From Epiperipatus broadwayi (taxonomy: Eukaryota; Onychophora; Udeonychophora; Euonychophora; Peripatidae): DNA of 64,000 nt. The stretch spans positions 5,658,501 to 5,722,500 of the forward strand of contig JAQFVV010000030.1 of NCBI GenBank assembly GCA_028023455.1, given 5' to 3'. The notes under the pieces were generated by a model. That model was not told the origin of the DNA and did no database searches. It saw only the letters and a list, made by a program, of their open reading frames with translations. Of this stretch, positions 22,304-33,510 are shown piece by piece (the stretch's first letter is position 1; every line of letters begins with the position of its first letter). The position numbers and the translations under genes were made by a program.

Positions 22304-23092
22304 TTACCTTTTCCCAAAACCCAGCATAAAAATCAATAATCCACTTTCTGTATAATCATTTTCCTTATATTTATTCTTCCACAACTTAATTATTTTTATC
22401 CTTTCTGCTTTCAGGCATTTACATTCAATTAACAGATGCCTAATATTTTCTATGCCTTCCTTACACAACTTGCAGACTAAGTTACCCACATTTTTCCATT
22501 TACATGCATAAAATCCCCTGTTGCTAAAGATCCCGTTCAAGCCTTAAACAGTAAACTACTTTCCTTGCTATTATCATAAATTAATTTCCACCCAATATTC
22601 TGTTTACTTCTATATATATTTAAACTATTTTTACTCTCCATACTAGTTCTCCATCTCTCCAATTCCCTATTCTTTATTAATGCATCTATTCTTCTATCCC
22701 ATTCCTTACCACTATAACACTCAACAATTCTAACACAATCATCCCATCTTTTGTACAACCATACTGATATAAATTCTTTATCCAAATCTTCTGCATACCA
22801 CATTACCTTTCTCACCCATCTTGTTACCTGCCCTTTATTCATAACCCAATTAAATACTATTTTGGCTATCCTTTTATTATCCATAAACTGCAATCTACCT
22901 AACATTTTCATTTTGCTTTTTGCATCCCTCATATAAAAACTTGACCATCCCATTTTTTCTTGAATTGCCTCCTTTGCTGTCCATATATCTGCATCTAATG
23001 CATGTCTTCCTACTACTCTTTGTACTTTTTCCAAGTAATCTAATACCCCTTTAATAACACATACTGCATCGTTGTCATATGTTAACTCTCAC
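22304..23092 (-). pseudogene. Non-LTR retrotransposon, C-terminal part of pol
   Basis: Two overlapping - strand frames, 22537-23092 and 22304-22540, are separated by one frameshift. The first has KVQRVVGRHALDA, TAKEAIQEKMGWSSFYMRDA and KMLGRLQFM, the post-RT region found in many LINE pol proteins. The second has C-x2-C-x8-H-x4-C (CKLCKEG...HLLIEC), the C-terminal zinc knuckle followed by an R. Sequence and layout differ from the RTE copies in this window, so this is a second LINE lineage, not assigned more precisely. The RT core is missing (5' truncation). GC content is higher than the surroundings. Confidence 0.8.
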
Positions 23093-23721
23093 TCCCTTCC
23101 ATACAATTCTAGCTACATCCTACTTATTACATGAAAACACTATTAATTTCTTTATCAATCCATATAGCTTAGATATGTGCGACCTCCAATGCAATTTTTT
23201 TATTGCTATTTTCAGTAGATTTAACAATAATTAAAAATGCAATTGCATTTAGAATCAAAATAAAAATCGGTTAGAAGCATTACTTAGGCTATTTGTTAAT
23301 GATTTGTGTCTTTTCTTTATCAGTGAATTAAAGAATTAATAGATTTTTTATTTTTAAAAAAATCCTATAACACTATACACAATATATAACTAAGAATTAA
23401 AATGTTCTAGAAGCAATCTACTTTTTGTTTGTGATGATATTAATATTATTTGGAGAATGGAAACTATTTAATCATTGATTAGTTATATGTAAATTGTGTG
23501 TTAATGCTAAGTTAAAAATACATAACATATTACGATAGACAATCCTTGAGAAATACTTCATTGAATTTAAACATGAACTTGCAAATTATTTTAAAATAAT
23601 AAAGATTTTGAAAAAAGCTCGAACTCGAAGACCATTATTAACAAGATAATTGATACTTTACTAAGAAATGCTACATACATAACTTTTATATATATATAAA
23701 ACAATTCACCAAAAAACTTCC
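23093..23721. other. No gene seen
   Basis: AT-rich, low complexity, no exon or repeat family recognised. Confidence 0.4.
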
Positions 23722-23950
23722 AATTGAGACAAAGCAGTATATGCAGAAACGAAAAAATATGAAAACATTTTATAATGATTCATTTAAAAGAACTGAATAT
23801 CCAGAAATCTGCAAAATGATATGAAAAAAGGTTAAAGACAACAAAAGAAAATAAAAGAAAGCTATAGTAAAGAATATAAGTTTCAAAATTATAAAACATT
23901 CTAATATTGGAAAGAAAATTGTTTCAGCAATGAAATACACCATGAATTGT
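23722..23950 (+). mobile_element. RTE LINE fragment, linker between EN and RT
   Basis: Matches the near-full-length RTE around 46750-46975: TATGCAGAAACGAAAAAATATG corresponds to ATGAAGAAAAGAAAGAATATG, then AACTGAATATCCAGAAATC to ATTGAATATCTAGAATTT, then AAAACATTCTAATATTGGAAAG to AAACAACATTATGGTATTAGTAGG. Heavily mutated. Confidence 0.7.
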
Positions 23951-26074
23951 ATGAATTTCACAAGGTCCAATGATTATTACATCTTTTGAAATTCATAGGA
24001 TGTTGAAGCAATGGATCTGAAGTCCGATCCATGCTTCACATCTTCCTATAAACTTGATTAATATTGTAGACCTAAATTAAGTTTATAGTTCAATATCAGC
24101 AGGGTTTTGCATTAGAGTTAAAAATAATTATGCTTATTAAATGTGTATTACAGTTAAATATTTTATTTTAAATAAATTTCATTCTATTGATAAAAAAATT
24201 GCTTAACCTATTAGTCAAACATACATATATATACATCTAGCGTATATATATGAGTCAATGCAAAATTCTGCTGAGATAAAATGTTTATTCTATTGTAAAA
24301 TAAAAATATATTGTTGTTCAAATTTTATTAAAATATTTAGTATGATTTGATTTTGAGATAAGCCCACAAACATTTATGAAAGAATGTATATTTTAATTAG
24401 TGAGCCGTTCAAGTCTAATTAAAGATGGCATTTTCTTTCTTGCTTTTTAATTAATAAAATTCCAACTTTAAAGTAAGAAAGTTATAGTAAAAAAGTGAAG
24501 TTATTTTTAGATCGTATTGTTTTGAAACAAAGCAGCAAGGGGGGGCTTATCAAGATCTCAGATCATACAAACAATGGAAGGTAGCTGTCAGAGAAAGTAT
24601 AAATAGTAGGGAGAACAAAAGAGATGATTAGTCAGACTTTTCTTTTTGAAGGAGTCGTTTGATTCTGATTTTGCTTGTGAAGGCGATTTATTAAGATTTT
24701 TCTTGCTGTTTTATTTCCAAGCTTTCTGGAAAGTGCATTCAGATTTCTCTTGGGAGAAATCCGTCAGATTTTGCTTCACATTTAGCTTGTGCTTCAAAAA
24801 AAGTTATACAGCTGTCATTTTCAAATAATGGAGAAGTTGGAACCTGCTCCAGTTAAAACCAACCGTATTTTGAGGAAAATGGATATGCTTTGCTAGGCAA
24901 ATCATAGCTTTGCCTATCGCCGAGGTTCCTAAATACCATCCAAAATGCCTTAACATCCAATCAATAACCATATGAACTCTATGCCGTGTCTGGAGAACTT
25001 TTCATGGAAGCCATACTTCATATTTTGCATTGTCCGGACAAACACCTATCGTCGGTCGGATCAAGCCACGGACGCCGTAGGAAACATCACGGAAAAAGGA
25101 CGGTATCGTATCTCCTAAATTAAACTATCTCGTATGCTACTAATGATTCATATTGTTTTATTGTTGTATTGAAATATATGTTTTTGCTATGTAAACATTT
25201 TATGAATTAACCTTAAATATATTTTGGGATCATCTAGCTATATGTAACCTTTTTACCTTCGCTATTCTTCCTTACTAACCATTGTAAATATTTAGTATTT
25301 CGTTGCGGTTAAATTTAATAGTTAATTTTTTGTCATTTGAAATCACTTTCCAATTTTATTTATGTTGTTAATTAAATCCAAGTCAGTTTCTTTTGTGTGC
25401 CAACTTGATCTTTTTGAGAACACCTCTTTTTTGTCGCCATTAGCTAGTCACGTATATTTGATTTAGCTATATACGTTCTAAGTCAATTGTAAACCCGGTT
25501 TTTCGCGCAAAGCCATAAGAAATGCTTTGCGAAAGGTTTTTATTATCTATCGTACTTTATCGAGAAGATCGAGTTGGATCTTTTTTTTTATAAAATTGGG
25601 AAGAAAAGAATTTGACCGCAAACCTATTAACCTGTTTTCTTTTTATTGTCTAATTAGTTTGTTGCCATAATTGAGGGGAATAGCGGAGGCCATTAAAGCT
25701 TTATTCATATTTTAAAGCCAGTAATTAAACATTATTTAATTATCAAAAACTTGAGTTTCTTAGTTATATTAAATGCTTTATTTTTACTTTTCAATGATCC
25801 AGGCACGCAAAACGCAAACACCAACACATATTTTGATGTACTTTACACATTTAGCTTTTAGCTCTTTAGGATTTCCCGTCCATGTCTCTACCGCTGTTGC
25901 TAAGCTTTGTGGCCGGTTGAAAAATAATTTATGTATGGCTCAGATGGTGTTGTTTGTTTGTGATCAGGCCTCGAGAACAGGCGAATGGGCAGAGGTCATA
26001 AGTATTCTTGATTTATATCTCGCGTATGGTTGGCTTTGAGATACTTTCGCCTAGTATTCGAACTGGGTTAAATC
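23951..26074. other. Unassigned region with TATA box and GC-richer segment
   Basis: About 24530-26040 is distinctly less AT-rich than the flanks. It holds a TATAAATA box at 24598-24605, two short + strand open frames (24646-24828 and 25773-26039, the latter reading AKLCGRLKNNLCMAQMVLF) and a hairpin CGCAAAGC...GCTTTGCG near 25510. No protein family is recognised. Composition and a promoter-like start suggest a foreign insertion such as a solo LTR or leader of a retroelement, but no terminal repeats were found. Confidence 0.3.
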
Positions 26075-26650
26075 TACACACATCATCTGACTGTCACAAT
26101 GTTAAATGAAGATGTGACACATGCAATTAAATGTATGAAGAACAGAAAACTTCTAGAAAATATTGGAATTGTTATAGATATTTTAAAAGAAAACAAATGA
26201 AATAATAATGAAAATTTTGATAAAACTATATACCAAATGTCTAAATAATAAAAATATACCAGATAACTGGAATAATATAATATTTATATTTTTAAGAAAG
26301 GATGAAAAAAAAAATTAGAAATTACAGATCTATCAGTCTTTTGTCAAATTTATATAAGATCTTTACTATGATTATTACAACTCTTCGCACAAAACTTTGA
26401 ACTCAAACCAACCAAAAGAACAAGCTGGATTTATAAGTGGTTATAGATCAGTAGATTATATTTATCTATTAAGAGAAATTATAGAAATGACTGAGTTACT
26501 ATTATGGTTTAGATTTGTAGATCATGAAAAGACATTTGATTCTATAATCATTTTGGCAATGATTAAAGCTTTGGAACAAGATACAGACCAAAGAGAGTAT
26601 CAAATTTTGAAGAATATTTATCACAATACAACAATATTTTGAAAAAGCTT
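26075..26650 (+). mobile_element. RTE LINE fragment, reverse transcriptase core
   Basis: Corresponds to about 47105-47660 of the RTE at 45.7 kb. It shows RNYRSISLLSNLYKIFT (finger motif), KEQAGFISGYRSVDYI and LLWFRFVDHEKTFDSI (motif A, with the catalytic Asp). The Gly-Tyr stretch (SGYRSVDYI) is intact here where the longer copy has a frameshift. Truncated at both ends and broken by stops. Confidence 0.85.
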
Positions 26651-29050
26651 AACTTTGATAAAGATATGATAGAATAATTCAATCTCTATAAAAGTTTTTA
26701 TAGCAATTTTACAGGTAGTATTTCAAAGAACTTAATAGAGGAGTAATGCACAGACTATATAGATGGGGGATTGTTTTCAAAAAAATAATATAAAGAGTGA
26801 CTTAGTGAAAAATGGCAATCAAATTCCTATAGGAATAATGTTAATAGTTTAATTGGTATCAGAGTCAGCAGATAGCAGAGGCCCAGGTCACATGCTACAC
26901 AGGGCACCAAATAGATGCTCAATTCATTAAAAAATATAAATATTATTACTTGAGAAAACAGATAAATGTATAATTTTTATATTTAATTTCTTTGTAAATG
27001 TTATATTATAAATGAACATTGGTTTTTTTTTCTGTGATGAAAGTTTATTCATCAAAAAAAAGGTACAAATACAGTTAAATAAGAGGTTTACAAAGAATGG
27101 TAAAAATAAAATTCAGGAGCAACATGGTGAAAGAGAAAGAATACATATGAAAAGGGAAAGGGATGTGGAAAGGGTGTGTATTAACCATTAAAGACAAATG
27201 AATGTTACAATTAGGAATTATTTGTAAAGTCTAGAAATCAAATATGAATAATCTTTTAGAGTACAATATTGAGAAATCCAATTTGCGGTAGATAAGTTGA
27301 GAAATAGGAAAACACTTGGAGATAACATAAAATACGGACTAAATCAATCTACTGTTCAGTTCTTCCAAATGGCCTCGAATATCTTCACAAGAGAGCAATC
27401 CCAAATACTTTGGAAAAATTATGGAAAAACTATGGAGAACAAGGAAAAAAAAAATCCAAGCTTCAAAATGTCTCTGCTGAAAACCATTCTAATCCATCAT
27501 GAAAATCACATGAAAAGCAAAAGGCCAGCCCTATCAATAACAACTATAACGGTCGGGGAAATGTGGAGTCCTACTTTATCTGCCGTACAGGGTGCCACCA
27601 GGCTACGGGAACCTGGATATTTTATATAGTAGGCAGATACGTAAGTTAAAATCCAATTTTATATTATTTTATTTTTATTAGACCATTAGCCCCAGTCACT
27701 AACTCACAGAGCAGCAGAGATAATTTATAATATAAATTCTTATAAGTTTTAATAAAGATTTATATTCTCAAAATATATTAATATTAAAAAAAATAAATAA
27801 ATAAGCCACTGCCAGTAATTAACACACAAAACATTTATTAACGCACATATATAAATATTTAAAATTTGAGGAATAAAATTTATCTTTAGATTTTAATATT
27901 AATTTTTAAATTAAAATTACTATTTTAAACAGTCCACACAGATGGACATTTTAATAAATTTTACTTTAGAATGTTGAGTATAGATAGGCTACATAGATTA
28001 CTCAGTTAAAAACTTTTCAAAACAATCGTTCAATCTCAGACTAAAAGTTCATAGCCAAACCAACGCCTGCTTCCTGATATACGGATATAACCAATGCAAT
28101 ATGAAGATGCTAGCATAAAACCACGCTGACAGGAATGTGCATCTGACAGCGTGATATTATTTGAAGTACATGATCCTCGTCCAGTACAAGAATGTGCATC
28201 TGTCTGGCGAAGGAATCATGTATATAAAATAATTAAAGAGAAGTGCTATGTATGGGGGAGAGCGGTCTATCTGCCGACTTATAGTCCCTATCCATAGAGC
28301 TAAAAAAAAGGCTCAATGACGCAGGAAATACATCTGCGTCCATTGCAACGCAATGACTACATCTTTGGGTCATGCATTCAATTGGGTTTTGCCCTGTATG
28401 CTAAACATGCTTCACATTACTTTGATATAAACACCCATATATCCCTCCACCAGCATCGACCCAACTGCAAGTCAAATAGCCTGAAATTAAACCCCTTCAA
28501 AATAAACATAAACGATTAAAATATAAAGTTATCGATGGAATTGTAGAGGGAAACTTACAATAAACTCAATGGCACTCATCATAAGGTGCCGCACTAACAC
28601 CAACAACTTGAAAAATATACGAATAAATACATTTGGACACTCAGCCTGAGGTATCATAATTACCGATATCTATATATTTTAATCATATGAAAATAAAAAA
28701 AAAAAAAGGAACTAAACGTTAATGAATCTATGCAGCTATCTACACCCAACTTAAATTTAATACATTTAAATAATTTAGTCAATAAATATTAATAAAAAAA
28801 ATGGAAATGATTCAATTAAATTAGCAAACTCAAATATATATAAAATTAAACATTAATAATTGATTTTGAAATCTTAAAAGTCAGATTAAAGTTCATTTTA
28901 AAAATTAGGTTTAGTTGATTATTAAAAGCTTGTCAAATCTTGACGAAAGTTCTTAATTACTTTTTTTAAAATTTTTCAGTTCATATCTTACAGTAGAAAA
29001 GCTCCTGGTTCCTGGTGCCAATTCCTGCGACATCTTTATTTGTCCTACTT
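26651..29050. other. No gene assigned; some GC-richer patches
   Basis: Contains GC-richer stretches at about 27500-27625 and 28040-28300 (e.g. AGGAATGTGCATCTGACAGCG and, nearby, AAGAATGTGCATCTGTCTGGCG, a short imperfect direct repeat at about 28131 and 28189). The + strand open frame 27297-27629 reads THRRNKEK-like low-information sequence and is not recognised. No certain gene. Confidence 0.35.
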
Positions 29051-29139
29051 TCATGGAAGACCGGTCTGTTGTTCCAGAGATGGCCTCAGCTGGTTCAATC
29101 CTGGTACTATTTTATTGCAATATCCATATGATTCATGGT
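29051..29139 (-). CDS. Possible terminal exon of the unknown - strand gene
   Basis: On the - strand the acceptor GGTACTATTGCAG ends at 29140, and a frame of two completing bases plus 28 codons reads HESYGYCNKIVPGLNQL and then RPSLEQQTGLP, ending at TGA 29051-29053. Its phase fits the single A left by the exon 30082-30344 (A+AC = Asn). Competing frames exist in the same DNA: EAISGTTDRSSMKVGQIKMS runs to a GTAAGA donor near 28993, and an open frame at 29174-29356 begins MSNRSSNQRSDLNENDW. I cannot decide among these. Confidence 0.3.
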
Positions 29140-29679
29140 CTGCAATAGTACCATTCGTAATTCAACAGTCACTTCATTTGAAATAAGAGAGTGAAAAGTG
29201 CATCTTTTCACCCTTCTCAAAAAAAATCAAGCTGGAACTAACTCTCAATTTGAATTGTTTCTTTTTATAGTAATCCTCCGGATTCACTGAACGTAGTTTC
29301 CTGTTCCAATCATTTTCATTAAGGTCTGAGCGTTGGTTGCTGCTTCTATTGGACATTCTAATTTTTTTAATTCTCTTATCTGATTTTTTTAATTATATAA
29401 GAACCCCAAAGGGTAGTTTGCTTTTCTTTAAATTATAAAACAATCATTTCCATTTATTGAGATTACATAGGAATCTTTTAACAAAAATATTTTATCTTTA
29501 GATCTTGTACTTTTTTTATAAAAAAGTACGTTCAAATACTTTTTTTTAAAAAAAAAACTTTTAAAATGTTCCATCTGTGCGCTATATTATATATGTTAAA
29601 CAATTCTTTTTAATTTTAGCTTTTAGTTTTTACTAAATTTATTTTTATTTACGAACTTTTTATTTTAATTTTAAATTAA

Positions 29680-29706
29680 TGTAACGGCATATTATATACC
29701 GTTACA
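29680..29706. repeat. Palindrome TGTAACGG...CCGTTACA
   Basis: TGTAACGG, an 11-nt AT spacer and CCGTTACA form a 27-bp perfect-arm palindrome. TGTAACGGTC...GACCGTTACA resembles ends of some Gypsy-type LTRs, and GACCGTTACA occurs again at 37467-37476 and 40610-40619. No internal element is seen here. Confidence 0.6.
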
Positions 29707-30081
29707 CAACATTGGAAGTAATAAAATTAAATAAGGTGACTCACTTGCAATTAGAATCATGAGGCCAAACTGCAATTTATTTTGTAATAATACATGGATA
29801 AAATCACTCATAACAATGTTATTTTTTTTATCTTGTGAATGAGAAAAACCAACATTGGTAATGATCACTACAGCGCCCTCATCCCAGCCCCCTCCCTCAA
29901 AAGAACTAGGATTTAGGCCCCCAGGGGTCCCCCCAACAACCAGACTCTCTCATTCATTCAGCAAAATTAAGTGAAATGAAAATTTTCATTAAAAGATAAA
30001 ATCTCTGTAGAAATCATTTGTAATTTCAGTGGCTGCCTTAAATTTACATAGCGTTTTTATAAAAGTTGAAATTATTCTTAC

Positions 30082-30344
30082 TTGTGATTACATTGTTGAT
30101 ATAGCTTGTATATGAAAAGAGAGCTAAAAAACTCTCCCTTTTTAATAGGGATAGTTTTAGAGAAATTTCATTCCCTAAACTAGAAAAAAGGGAACAATCC
30201 AGGGAGCCAGAAACAGTGTTAACTGGAGTCTTATATATGGACATACTGATTCCGAGAATGCATGATTGCTGATATTGAATCAAGTGATTGAAATTGTTAA
30301 TTTTGCTAGACTCATGGCAACTATTACTACAGTATACATGCAAT
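30082..30344 (-). CDS. Internal exon of unknown - strand gene
   Basis: On the - strand an acceptor ATATTTCCTACAG ends at 30345; 263 nt follow to a strong donor GTAAGAAT (30074-30081). The frame is fully open: one base completes a codon, then 87 codons starting LHVYCSNSCHESSKIN and ending SYTSYINNVIT, then one base. Joined to the exon 49445-49544 the split codon is AG+A (Arg), so phases agree. It contains SGSLDCSLFSSLGNEIS and LSLLKRESFLALFSY. I do not recognise the family. No signal peptide or zinc motif is seen in this part. Confidence 0.8.
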
Positions 30345-31318
30345 CTGTAGGAAATATCATAGTGGTCATCATCATCATTTTCAAATAAAGATTGATAGTG
30401 ATGAGTTAGAAAAAGTTAATAATATCAACAAAAATATCAACAAATTAAAAATCCTTCTTTTTCTTTTCAAAAACTTTATTTTTTTATATCTCAATACTGA
30501 ACATATATATACATTTATATATTACAAAACTCCAACGTTTCAACTGTTTTTATCTCATACAGTCATTTTCAAGGATCTGCAATGACAATATGAAATACAT
30601 ATTTATAAATAAACTTTAATTACATAAAAACTTCCTCTTACATTAACCTAAACAGTAACAAACATATTAAACATATATAAATATATTTTACTTACATCTC
30701 TCTCCCACTGTTATATTTTATTACTCTTTGTTTTACATTATTTAATTACAAATCTGTCCTAAAATCATCCAAGAAACTTTCTATATAAATTTAACTACCA
30801 ACTTTAATTTCCAAAAACCTCCCCTTTTTTTAATTCTTATCTAAAACCCATCTTAAAACTGCATTCCTAAACTATATCTTTAAATGAACACAAAACAAAT
30901 ATAAACATCTTTTTTTTTTTTACCTCTCTCTCACTCTCTTTTATACAAAAAAACTTTTAACAATTTATCTAAACCCATTAAGCATTTATTTTAATTATAC
31001 ATTATTTATATTCCTTATCTACTCCATTAATTCTATTTAGAGTAGGATTATATTTTTTTTATATAAAAAAATTCTTTTACCATCCTTTCCCTGTAATTTT
31101 TAACCCTTTCCAACAAAATTTTTGCGATTACATGTGTCGGCAAATCACTAGGTGACGTTATCTTAAAAATCGGGTGGTTAGAGTAGTATGCCTTCAGGCA
31201 AATGACGTCATAGCAAGGTAAATACGTGACTACCTTAAATTCTTTATGACCTAAAACTTTACAATGTATGTAAATATTTGAATTTTTGTCATATAAATGT
31301 TGTCTAAGTCTAGTTTTT
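30345..31318 (-). other. Intron sequence with hammerhead-like remnant
   Basis: Start of the 19.1-kb intron between exons 30082-30344 and 49445-49544. Pyrimidine-rich; apart from the hammerhead-like segment at 30531-30575, no gene is seen. A GC-richer patch lies just downstream of the exon at 29870-29955. Confidence 0.5.
30531..30575 (-). ncRNA. Hammerhead-like motif, degenerate
   Basis: On the - strand: CUUGAAAAUGA in place of CUGAUGA, a stem II GACUGU...ACAGUU (6 bp) closed by an AU-rich loop, then GAAA and ACGUU (palindromic ACGU plus U cleavage position) followed by GGAG. The layout matches PLE-type hammerheads with a minimal stem III; the mutated first box means it is probably inactive. 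Confidence 0.45.
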
Positions 31319-31850
31319 AACTACAAATATCTTGGCCAGATTATTACTTGAGGTGGAAAAATAAATGAAATTAATCATAGAATTAAACTTGGTTGGTGTG
31401 CTTTTGGTAGAAATAATTCAATACTAAAAGGAAATATGCATGTGTTTTTGAAAAAAAAAAAAGTTTTAATAAATGTGTTTTACCAGTTTTTACTTATGTA
31501 TCTGAGACTTGGCCACTTAGAAAAATAACAATACAGAGACTTCAGATCACTTAATGAAATATGGAAAGATGCTTGTTAACACATCGAAAATGAAATGCAT
31601 GGGTGAGACAACATGCTACTGACATCACTGAAGAAAATTTTTAGACTGAAGTGGAGTTGGGCTGGACACGTTGCTAGAAGAGATGATAAGAGATGGATAG
31701 TTGAAATCGTAAACTCGATTCCAAGAGACTAAAAAATCTAGATGGATGAATGAAATAAAGAAATGTGCTGGATGGATGTGGAGAAGAGAGGCTAGAGATC
31801 AGAGAAGATGGATTGACCTTGGAAAGACCATTTTATAGTGGATCGATACT
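31319..31850 (+). mobile_element. RTE LINE fragment, 3' third, 5'-truncated
   Basis: Begins at AACTACAAATATCTTGGCC and follows 47984-48560 of the longer copy: NHRIKLGW, FGRNN, CLKWSWAGHVARRD-type region (GAAGTGGAGTTGGGCTGGAC) and RWIDLGKTIL at the end. 5' truncation is typical of target-primed LINE insertion. Small deletions and stops make it inactive. Confidence 0.9.
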
Positions 31851-33229
31851 GTTTGATAGTGGTAATTACAATTATTGTTGAGTTTTATTATTATTTTCGT
31901 TAAGGTAAAAAACTAATTCAAATAATTTATATGTATTTAAATGGATATAATATATATATATTTACTTATATTTTACAGTTTCAAGCATGAATGAACAAAA
32001 AAAAAATTGGACTTAGAATTTTAGAAGCAAAGAATCCCATGTGAAATTGAAAATAAAAGGTGCAATGAAGTAATGCAACAATATTTTTTCCTTATAATTA
32101 CATACAACATAAGAAAAGCATATAAAAAATTTTAAATTATTTACCAATAACAAATTTGACAAGATGTTAATTTATATACTACAGGATGTGATTAGCACCA
32201 TGGCACAATAACACTGGTATATATTTTTATAGATAGATATTAAATACATTTAATCGATGTTTAAATATTAATACAGTACCATACGGTACATTCCATCTTT
32301 ATTGTTAAAAGGAGGTTGCCATGACAACAGTTTGAAATTGTTGATTGTTATCTATATTGGTATTGTCTAAGTGTTGACTGTTTTCTCATGGATATATATA
32401 TAAATAAGTAATAAGCACAAAAGTTCAAGTTTTATGTGAAAAAAAAAAGGACAAATTTTGAATTAAAAAGCACAGAGTTATTTTCTCATCTTTTAAATTT
32501 AAAAATAAAACAAAAAGTTAAGCATTTGTTTAAAAGAAAAAAAACAACTAAGCACTAATTTTGTTTTTCTACCCTTCCATCCAGTTATTTAAAACTACTT
32601 TAAATTTTTTTTTTAACAAGTCTTTTTTTACATTTGTTTCCAAATATAGTAATATATAAAAATTAATATTCGGCATCAAAGTATTTTTCAGAATTTTCAA
32701 CTTCATAAATTAAAAATATCTTTTTTATTTTAATTTTTTTTTAAAAAAAATCATTATAAGAAATTTACAAATCCATTTTTATTATTTAAAAAATAAGAAG
32801 TTTTGTCTCAGCACTGATATTTAAAATTTGTTCTTATCTTTGAAATGAAAAAGAAAAAAAAAGGCAATAAAAACTATCTTAAATTTTTTTTACTAAATGA
32901 AGGATGTCTTTTTTTAAATTTAAACTTCAATTAAATTTTTATTAGATACATGATTTTTAGTTTAAAATTTTAAAAGTACCCATTTGCTTTTAGATGATTA
33001 CATTTTACCAAAAATTCTAACACCGGCCTCCTTCCTGTATGATATTATACTGGGTGTCATTTGATAATCATGCTTGCATTTTTATCTGTGATAGCAGACA
33101 TCATTTTTTAAAGCATATATCATATACAATGATTGATTTTGTAAACTTTCTGCCCGTACATTTCAATTTCATGAAGCAGAAGCAAATTTTATCATGTTCT
33201 TCAACTGGTCATCTGTGAAAACATCCTGA
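31851..33229. other. No gene seen
   Basis: AT-rich intron sequence with A and T runs; nothing recognised on either strand. Confidence 0.4.
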
Positions 33230-33510
33230 ATGAAGGTATGAAAAATGAGAACTCTTCTAATGGGTGAGAAAACAAATAGGTCTATTGTTGTCATTGACAA
33301 AATTAAAGGTTGAAGCTAAGTTAGGCTGAACATGTTGCTAAAAGGATAAGAATATATTATTAAGTCAAATATTAGATTAGATTTTAAGAGATTGTAAATG
33401 TTTTAAAAAATAAACACACATGTAAGGTCGTTGAATGAATAAGAAAATCTGCTAATGATTTAAAAAAGATAGGAATTAGAGAAATAGTAATAATTATTCT
33501 ACAGATCAAT
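33230..33510 (+). mobile_element. RTE LINE fragment, old copy of 3' region
   Basis: Decayed match to about 48240-48500: GGGTGAGAAAACAAATAGG, GACAAAATTAAAGGTTGAAG, TAGGCTGAACATGTTGCTA, ATTTTAAGAGATTGTAAATG, and GAATGAATAAGAAAATCTGC correspond in order to the RTE C-terminal segment. More diverged than the 31.3-kb copy, hence older. Confidence 0.75.
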
